From assembly GCA_019648995.1 (NCBI GenBank), contig BLXT01002484.1, positions 551,361 to 576,318 of the forward strand: 24,958 nt of DNA. The letters run 5' to 3'. Below the pieces are notes generated by a model. The model worked only from the letters and a program-made list of their open reading frames with translations, was not told where the DNA came from and did not search any database. Made by a program: the position numbers and the translations under genes. Every line of letters begins with the position of its first letter. The stretch's first letter is position 1. This document shows positions 21,748 through 24,958 of this stretch, in pieces. This DNA is from Plakobranchus ocellatus. Its lineage: Eukaryota > Mollusca > Gastropoda > Plakobranchidae.

Positions 21748-23913
21748 TTAATAATAATAATAATAATGATAATAATAATAATAATAATAGTAATAATTAG
21801 TCATTTCAATTTCCACATAATTTTTTAAGAGAATGTGTCTCTTCAGCTCTGCTCAAAATTGTTGTGGAGGATGAAAATGATAACAAACCAGTTTTTGAGG
21901 GACCTAATGTTGTAGTGGCGGAAGTGAAAGAAACTGCACAAGCCGGAACTTCTCTAACATTTGTGAACTTATCATCTCTGATCTTTGTGGATGCAGATAG
22001 GGTGCGTTTTTTCTCAGAAATAATTGAACTTACAAAGCATGTGATTTAGGCGAACAACAAGTGCTCTATTTAATCATATTGATGATGAAAAGATAGATGA
22101 CATGGTGGTAGCGGAAATGAAGTTGTGAAGTTTTGGGTTTAAATGCACAAGACTAAAGAAAATGTATAGTAATATTTAAAATGGAATATTGTATTATTCT
22201 GTATGAATGATCATCTTTGTACACAATTGTAGAGGTTATCTGATGTGAACACAATTTCGATAAATTTTAGCCTCAGTTATTAATATATGAATGTCTACAT
22301 GTGAACAACTATCAACTAGTTTTGCATGTTGTGGACCTAGAGGCAAATTATTGTGACTGCAGCTATTTAAATAATTATGCAGTTAAAATAATATGTCCCT
22401 AAACTCCTGATATATTGTCATGATTGCCAATATGCAGAAGTTTGAATCAGGTACAAGTAAAATAAACCCTGATCGATACACCCTGTCGTGGTGCATCATT
22501 ACCATAAAATTTTGTAAAAACTGCAAGGCCAATTTTTTATTTGATAATTTCTAATATTGCCTAACTTAAACTCGTTTTGAGACCATCAATGATTTAAATT
22601 AAACTTTCTTCATCAAGTTAAAAATATATAAGTCAATATTGGCAGCAGTACAAGATTTATTATTCCATAAACCTGTTATTTTTTTAACTAACGCATCAAC
22701 CACGTGATTTTTTTTCCAATTTCAGAGGTAAGATTTTTTAAAACTTTTCCTTTTCAGGAAGGAAAGAACATCTATAACATTACTATTGAAGGAGATGATT
22801 TTATCATTTCACCAAGCCACGGTCGAGGCAGAACAGCTTGTTCAATATATGTGAAGAATACATCAATTCTGGATTATGAAGAAAATCAAAACCTTACTTT
22901 GGTAGTAAGTTAGACTTTCATTTTAAAACTTTTATTAATTATTTTTTAAAAAAATGTCATTGTTTTATTATAATATTACATTGTCAAACATTTTATCAAA
23001 TGGTGAAACAATGGAACATGTAAATGAATTCACTTATCTTGGAGCTAATATTAACAGCAATAGTAAAATAGCACCAGAAATCAGAAGAACTTTGATAGCC
23101 CTATCAAAATTAAAATCCATAACAAAGATATGGAAATCTGAATAATTAGAAATAAAATTAAATAAAATATGCTGTTTCATTTTCCCATTTTTTAATGTAT
23201 AGATGTGATGACATGCAATACTGAAGTACTGGTAGATAATAGGCATGAAAACACCAACACTTTGGAAAAAAAACAAAAAAAAAACCCCAAGAACTCAAAT
23301 ACTTTGAGCATGGAAAATAGCACAACTCGAGTATGAAACTTTTTGTGGAGAGCAGATATGAAAACAAAAGAGGTAGAAGATGCCCTAGAAGATGCTTCAA
23401 AGATGTAAAAGGGAGACTGAGAACTAGTGTAAAACAGGCTATGAGATAAGCGTCCAATAAAAGTGACTTTTAACAAACAGTGAGGGAGCCAATGTCTAGA
23501 CTGGATCTACCATGATAATGATAGCGATGGTGATTTAAAAAAAAAAAATTTGAAATTAATACCCAAAAATCTTGAAAGTAAAAACCTGTGCACTATTGCA
23601 GACTATATGTTTGATATAATTTGATTTTCTTCTGTAATCAAATTAAAGTAATTTTAATTTCTTTATTCATCAAAAAGATACATTTGACAAAAGTTCAAAA
23701 TTAATAAAGATGATGAAACAATATCTCTATAGTCAATATATTATTTTTTTTTACTAGGTAAAGGCAATTGAAAATGCAGAGCACAATTCCAGTGTAACAA
23801 TCACAGTTCTTATACAAAATGAGAATGACAATACTCCATTATTTGATTCACCAAGCTTCACATCATGTGTTCCTGAGAATGCAACAGATGGATTTTACAT
23901 TACTATGTTAGAG
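5495..23913 (+). CDS. Multi-EC cadherin gene, internal part (14 exons, partial at both ends)
   Basis: Proposed join: 5495-5656, 7649-7784, 8991-9148, 10202-10354, 11719-11883, 12849-12913, 13254-13500, 14467-14785, 15695-15969, 16452-16613, 17351-17489, 21847-22001, 22758-22904, 23758-23913. All phases are compatible, giving 813 codons without a stop. The product is tandem extracellular cadherin repeats, which in this family bind calcium at inter-repeat linkers and mediate adhesion or mechanical linkage at the cell surface. Linkers seen, in order: DVNDEEP, NENDNFP, DINDNIP, DVNDESP, DVNDTPP, DENDNKP, NENDNTP. At least a dozen N-glycosylation sequons fit an extracellular protein. No laminin-G, EGF or transmembrane segment is present, so the subfamily (Fat, Dachsous, CDH23-like, Cad87A/Cad99C-like) cannot be decided by eye. 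Start codon, signal peptide and C-terminus lie outside the window. Confidence 0.93.
5657..7648 (+). other. Intron A-B
   Basis: About 2 kb, AT-rich, starting gtaagc and ending tcatcag. No repeat or gene recognised. Confidence 0.8.
7649..7784 (+). CDS. Cadherin exon B: second half of ECa
   Basis: Acceptor ttgtgttcatcag, donor ACACGG|gtagct. The exon enters in phase 0 and leaves in phase 1 (45 codons plus one base). It carries PLDRE, the DxE calcium motif of an EC repeat, followed by LDLILEVTDLNAE, the strand with the conserved A/V-x-D-x-N. The last base G joins CA of exon C to make Ala, giving TDTAKLSILILDVNDEEP, a normal final strand and linker. That continuity supports the otherwise mediocre gtagct donor. 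NCT near the start is a sequon. Confidence 0.87.
7927..8152 (-). mobile_element. Antisense 3' end of a non-LTR retrotransposon, copy 1
   Basis: Read on the reverse strand, this encodes KSLVRSTENKFEWRTMIAN followed by VCSRQGT and a stop codon. This resembles the C-terminal end of reverse-transcriptase polyproteins of animal LINEs (W-R-x-M-x-A-x-V-C...G-T). Upstream in the element's sense the frame decays. It shares about 230 bp with the copy at 8435-8676. It is 5'-truncated and sits in the intron between exons B and C. Confidence 0.6.
8435..8676 (-). mobile_element. Antisense 3' end of the same non-LTR retrotransposon, copy 2
   Basis: The reverse strand reads QLTENRFEWRNMITN followed by VCPRQGT, parallel to copy 1 about 510 bases away. 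Both begin on the + strand with ggtgcc.tgtctgg.acagacattgg and end near tgttggcaaat.t. Divergence between the copies is considerable, so they are either separate insertions or an old tandem duplication. Confidence 0.6.
8991..9148 (+). CDS. Cadherin exon C: ECa/ECb linker and start of ECb
   Basis: Acceptor tttgttccacag, donor GAT|gtaaga. Entry is phase 1 and exit phase 0. The product starts KLSILILDVNDEEPMF, the last strand of ECa and the inter-repeat linker, with E in place of N in the usual DxNDN. It continues HYRATVRENMPDETP, the XEX base of ECb, and ends SIVDKDAD, the DxD motif. NVT is a sequon. Exon L (21847-22001) is the matching exon in the second cassette. Confidence 0.93.
9149..10201 (+). 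other. Intron C-D
   Basis: Holds the fold-back repeat near its 5' end. Open frames at 9834-10073 have no cadherin or other motif. Confidence 0.8.
9196..9291. repeat. Short fold-back repeat
   Basis: The left arm ttaactgtttcac..ccctaagccgattttt pairs imperfectly with the right arm ggtaaaaccggctcagtgtaaatgggttag. Read in reverse complement, the right arm starts ctaaccca and contains gagccggtttta. The loop is about 30 bases. It looks like a small MITE or the hairpin end of a larger repeat in the intron between exons C and D. Confidence 0.5.
10202..10354 (+). CDS. Cadherin exon D: core of ECb
   Basis: Acceptor gtcgtacag, donor AAA|gtaagt; 51 codons, phase 0 at both ends. It begins EINSMFAVKLL, passes a FEVKPAEGTF segment and SFSILVLDSYKLDFE, and ends EKFDLK. 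LDFE is the DxE calcium motif in its LDYE-like form. The middle departs from the usual F.ID..TG.I pattern and is typical of divergent ECs rather than classical ones. The reverse strand has an open frame over the same bases, which I treat as a shadow. Confidence 0.88.
10355..11718 (+). other. Intron D-E
   Basis: AT-rich with poly-T and poly-A runs. Ends with an unusual G8 run before cccacag. No gene seen. Confidence 0.8.
11719..11883 (+). CDS. Cadherin exon E: end of ECb, linker, start of ECc
   Basis: Acceptor ggggcccacag, donor CAG|gtaata; 55 codons, phase 0 at both ends. LEVTQLHS is the strand that normally carries A.D, here with Q at the aspartate position. VELHVTNENDNFPYF is the final strand and the linker (N in place of the first D), and ANIPENSTLDTL is a textbook PEN base for ECc. 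A run of eight G just before the acceptor breaks the polypyrimidine tract. From NENDN to the end, the 32 residues align without gaps to the last 32 residues of exon N. Confidence 0.93.
11884..12848 (+). other. Intron E-F
   Basis: Nothing recognised. The reverse-strand open frame at 12354-12617 shows no family signature. Confidence 0.8.
12849..12913 (+). CDS. Cadherin exon F: short exon with ECc DxD motif
   Basis: Acceptor atattttgcacag, donor TAA|gtgagt. This 65-nt exon enters in phase 0 and leaves in phase 2. The 21 full codons read AHDDDKGHFGQLWYSFKEKSN, which is the A.D.D..G..G.L.YS pattern directly after the PEN strand. The last two bases AA join G of exon G to make Lys (KSNKFTIDAETG). 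It is too short to stand out as an open frame and is supported by its motif and by exact phase continuity on both sides. Confidence 0.9.
12914..13253 (+). other. Intron F-G
   Basis: At 340 bases this is the shortest intron in the window, starting gtgagt. No other feature. Confidence 0.85.
13254..13500 (+). CDS. Cadherin exon G: rest of ECc and start of ECd
   Basis: Acceptor ttctaatggcag, donor CAA|gtaaat. One base completes the codon from exon F, then 82 codons. It reads FTIDAETGQVYF, SLDFESDQ (DxE motif), YSLAVSATDGG (A.D motif) and LVLTVTDINDNIPEF, a complete canonical EC ending. It continues through ENERYIQEGQQ, the ECd base with E in IQEG. NLT is a sequon. This is the most canonical cadherin sequence in the window together with exon I. 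Confidence 0.96.
13501..14466 (+). other. Intron G-H
   Basis: AT-rich. Reverse-strand open frames at 13538-13995 have no recognisable domain. Confidence 0.8.
14467..14785 (+). CDS. Cadherin exon H: most of ECd and start of ECe
   Basis: Acceptor cttttgcag, donor AAAAG|gtaatt; 106 codons plus one base, phase 0 in and 1 out. Motifs in order: ARDMDAFGSKN (DxD), HFLINNETGEIGL, MPFNFE at the DxE position (N replaces the calcium-binding D), VVATDMG (A.D), SVIVTDVNDESPEF (linker) and SVSENTP (XEX base of ECe). Sequons include NDS, NET, NIS and NTS. It is the longest exon in the window and has no internal intron, unlike ECa, ECb, ECf and ECg. Confidence 0.96.
14786..15694 (+). other. Intron H-I
   Basis: Contains the 69-bp tandem duplication, and at 15112-15142 a stretch that is the inverse of 5014-5044 (see findings). 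Confidence 0.8.
15282..15417. repeat. 69-bp tandem duplication
   Basis: Copy 1 (15282-15350) and copy 2 (15351 to about 15417) share tatgattaa, agtaggaaca, tgcatatctta, tattaaat and gaaactgtttgatatt. They differ at about ten sites. Intronic, between exons H and I. Confidence 0.85.
15695..15969 (+). CDS. Cadherin exon I: rest of ECe with linker
   Basis: Acceptor cctatcttctcag, donor GAG|gtaacg. Two bases complete Asp with the G of exon H, then 91 codons, leaving in phase 0. It reads SYLLSVHAIDGDATGKNN (DxD and N), FEIDPDSGAVKI, ILDREKIKSYNITI (LDRE), TARDNGQP (A.D) and VEVVDVNDTPPQF. ECe therefore has all canonical calcium motifs. The open frame continues upstream to 15571, but that part is intronic polypyrimidine-rich sequence. 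Confidence 0.96.
15970..16451 (+). other. Intron I-J
   Basis: 482 bases with a pyrimidine-rich 3' end. Nothing else seen. Confidence 0.85.
16452..16613 (+). CDS. Cadherin exon J: first half of ECf
   Basis: Acceptor ctctctcattaaag, phase 0. It reads NSMTLLLKEGWDAP (XEX base with E in KEG) and NYSAYDQDLNYSLEYSI (DxD and N), and ends GTELN. I chose the donor AAT|gtcagt because it gives 54 codons with phase 0 exit, joins in frame to exon K as PYIGIDSSTG, and matches the length of exon A exactly. An alternative is donor GTG|gtattt at 16620 with acceptor tatatag at 17360, which reads NVSGIDSSTG and is also in frame. NYS occurs twice as a sequon. Confidence 0.82.
16614..17350 (+). other. Intron J-K
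   Basis: Begins gtcagt under the preferred model. Contains a T16-like run and the A-rich/C-rich tract. Confidence 0.7.
17119..17185. repeat. A-rich then C-rich low-complexity tract
   Basis: A purine run (aaaaaaagaaaagaaaa...) passes into accaacaaaaaaacccaacc and then ctcccccagccctccccccc. The intron between exons J and K also carries a T run at about 17018-17034. Confidence 0.85.
17351..17489 (+). CDS. Cadherin exon K: second half of ECf
   Basis: Acceptor tttgaatctag, donor CACAG|gttggt; 46 codons plus one base, phase 0 in and 1 out. It reads YIGIDSSTGQVSPKRQLDRE, the F.ID..TG.V..LDRE core of an EC, followed by FQLTLAVKDKLATSG (strand with the A.D-type site) and QVDT. The G joins CT of exon L to make Ala across a 4.36-kb intron, restoring DTALLKIVVEDENDNKP. 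It corresponds to exon B in motif placement and phase. Confidence 0.88.
17490..21846 (+). other. Intron K-L, 4.36 kb
   Basis: This is the longest intron seen entire. The phase-1 join K-L restores a normal EC strand, so no exon is required inside. It holds the TAA/GAT microsatellite at its 3' end. The rest (17490-21607) has no gene I can support, including the 128-codon reverse-strand frame at 18813-19199. Confidence 0.75.
21608..21798. repeat. (TAA)n/(GAT) microsatellite, ~190 bp
   Basis: About 63 trinucleotide units, mostly TAA/AAT with scattered GAT and AGT interruptions. It is open in two forward frames (poly-Asn or poly-Ile), which is a by-product of the repeat and not a gene. It ends about 50 bases before exon L. 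Confidence 0.97.
21847..22001 (+). CDS. Cadherin exon L: ECf/ECg linker and start of ECg
   Basis: Acceptor gtgtctcttcag, donor AGG|gtgcgt; phase 1 in, 0 out. It reads LLKIVVEDENDNKPVFEGP (last strand of ECf and a full DxNDN-type linker), VVVAEVKETAQAGT (XEX base with E in VKET) and SSLIFVDADR (DxD motif). NLS is a sequon. The 3' splice site lies about 50 bases after the end of a long TAA/GAT microsatellite. Confidence 0.93.
22002..22757 (+). other. Intron L-M
   Basis: AT-rich. Has a second strong 3' splice-like site at 22727 overlapping a 5' splice-like motif. Confidence 0.8.
22758..22904 (+). CDS. Cadherin exon M: core of ECg
   Basis: Acceptor cttttccttttcag, donor GTA|gtaagt; 49 codons, phase 0 at both ends. 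It begins EGKNIYNITIEGDDF, has a GRGRTACSIYV segment and NTSILDYEENQNL (LDYE, the DxE calcium motif), and ends TLV. NIT, NTS and NLT are sequons. As in exon D the central strands deviate from the classical F.ID..TG pattern. Direct joining to exon L gives VDADREGKN. A second acceptor 30 bases upstream would add ten residues in frame (see findings). Confidence 0.87.
22975..23540 (+). mobile_element. Non-LTR retrotransposon fragment (3' part of reverse transcriptase ORF)
   Basis: The frame from about 22975 reads LSNGETMEHVNEFTYLGA, NINSNSKIAPEIRRTL and KLKSITKIWKSE. This is the well-known NG..V..F.YLG..I....I..EI..R...A......IW segment just after the RT domain in many animal LINEs. After a stop and frameshifts, a second piece (about 23363-23500) reads KRGRRCPRRCFKDVKGRLRT and then QTVREPMSRLDLP. 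This is consistent with the GRP.RR..DD.. C-terminal segment. It ends in stop codons and a tgataatgatag-like tail. It is sense-oriented in the intron between exons M and N, 5'-truncated and dead. Confidence 0.8.
23758..23913 (+). CDS. Cadherin exon N: end of ECg, linker, start of ECh
   Basis: Acceptor ttttttactag, donor GAG|gtaagt; 52 codons, phase 0 at both ends. VKAIENAEHN is the strand that usually carries A.D, here E-N in place of the aspartate pair. VTITVLIQNENDNTPLF is the final strand and linker, and TSCVPENATDGF the PEN base of ECh. It ends ITMLE, where the next exon should begin with an A.D.D segment beyond the window. NSS and NAT are sequons. Confidence 0.93.
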
Positions 23914-24958
23914 GTAAGTGACCAATCATTTAATTGACAATGCCAGTCATTTTATATCAAATGATGCTTTTTTGTAAAAAAAAATTTTCAATTCACAAAA
24001 TTAATTCTTTTTACTTTAAATATACTTGGAAATGTTGGGAACACAAATATTGAGCTCTCTGGTACCTAAATTGTTAACACTGATTTAATAAAAGAATTTT
24101 CAAATTATTCAGTATAAAACTGATAATTAAAAAAAATTCTATAGTGATCATACTTAGTACAGGCTTGCAATTCCTTCTGGGTCAGAAATTTTGGTATATA
24201 TTTAAAAAACACCTATTAAAATAATAAAAAATTCATATTTCCAGACACAGAGGATTGAATGCACGGCTTTGGGACTAAACTTCTTTGGACAAAATTTATG
24301 ATATTGCCTGAAGTGGTGAAGTTGCCAAAGGTGTATTATACCATCCTTGCTCTCTATGGTGTTATGCATCTTTTTTGATATTTTGATAGCAATAAAATTT
24401 TTGTCTTGTTCTGCTCCACATGCATTTAATAGTGGAAAGTAAAATGAGAATTTTTTAAAAATGAAATATCCTGTGCAAACAGTGAGAAAATATGGGCAAA
24501 GCATTACTACTGCTCAAAGTCCTTCCTCTCAGGTATTTTAAAAGAACTTCTTACACTTATTTTTAATATAGTGGGATTGTATCCTCAAACACGATATATC
24601 TGGAAGTTTAAGTGTTTCATATTCTGCTGTGGTTTACAGACTTTTTGGGAAAAGCAAGGGTAGTGGAGGCAGTCCCTGACTTTAAGTCAATACTTTTTTG
24701 GTGTATCAATTTTGCTGTTTTGGCATTTCTTTTACTTTTTAAAAATGGAAAAATATACTTTTTCATTCAACAAAGGCAAAACAAAACAGGATAAATTTTG
24801 AAAAGTTACAAAATTTTCTATCAATCCCAAGTCTTTTTTAATAGGAATGTTGTATGAATTATATTTTATGCTTTTGATCACTTGTCATTTGAGAGAAATC
24901 GGAAATAGCTTTTTTTCCAGCTTTTTAAGAATTTTAGATATTGATGGACACGTTTGCC
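23914..24958 (+). other. Intron after exon N, continuing past the window
   Basis: Starts gtaagt. I find no exon with the A.D.D motif expected to follow exon N. A 100-codon reverse-strand frame (24202-24504) has no recognisable domain. Confidence 0.75.

Noticed and set aside
21588-21828. Two open frames encoding poly-Asn and poly-Ile
   Set aside because: They are direct translations of the TAA/GAT microsatellite.
23034-23476. Three overlapping reverse-strand open frames
   Set aside because: They lie antisense to the LINE fragment, and their composition follows from its A-rich sense strand.
1-24958. CRISPR arrays, operons, bacterial promoters or defence systems
   Set aside because: The sequence is spliced animal DNA. 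No spaced direct-repeat array or prokaryotic gene organisation is present.

Overview
This is an AT-rich stretch of an intron-rich animal (metazoan) nuclear genome. Exons have canonical GT/AG junctions, coding density is about 10%, and the introns hold decayed transposons, microsatellites and a probable retrocopy. A large non-classical cadherin together with LINE and MITE debris suits a lophotrochozoan, perhaps a mollusc, but that placement is an inference and nothing here fixes the species.

The window contains one recognisable gene, on the + strand and incomplete at both ends: the middle of a multi-repeat cadherin. I place 14 internal exons between 5495 and 23913 (labelled A to N). Splicing them in phase gives 2439 nt, exactly 813 codons, with no internal stop. 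The product is seven essentially complete extracellular cadherin (EC) repeats (ECa to ECg) and the first strand of an eighth (ECh). Calcium-site motifs recur in order: an XEX-type base (PEN), DxD, LDRE or a variant, A.D, and a DxNDN linker. No signal peptide, transmembrane helix, cytoplasmic tail, start or stop codon lies in the window. The other ECs and the membrane anchor must be outside it.

The layout is as follows. Positions 1-5494 are upstream intron with an ~800-bp TIR-flanked element (436-1235), a frameshifted probable processed pseudogene (about 1803-2835), a TTAA-flanked MITE (3677-3963) and a TA microsatellite. Positions 5495-11883 carry exons A-E (ECa, ECb and the start of ECc). 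Their introns hold two antisense LINE 3' ends and a fold-back repeat. Positions 12849-15969 carry exons F-I (ECc, ECd, ECe). Positions 16452-23913 carry exons J-N (ECf, ECg, start of ECh), broken by a 4.4-kb intron that ends in a 190-bp TAA/GAT microsatellite close to exon L, and by a LINE fragment between exons M and N. Positions 23914-24958 are intron with no exon I can recognise.

The most interesting structural point is that exons A-E and J-N match one to one in length (162/162, 136/139, 158/155, 153/147, 165/156 nt), in intron phase and in the cadherin position of every junction. This indicates an old internal duplication of a five-exon, two-EC cassette. The three ECs between the two cassettes have a different exon layout.
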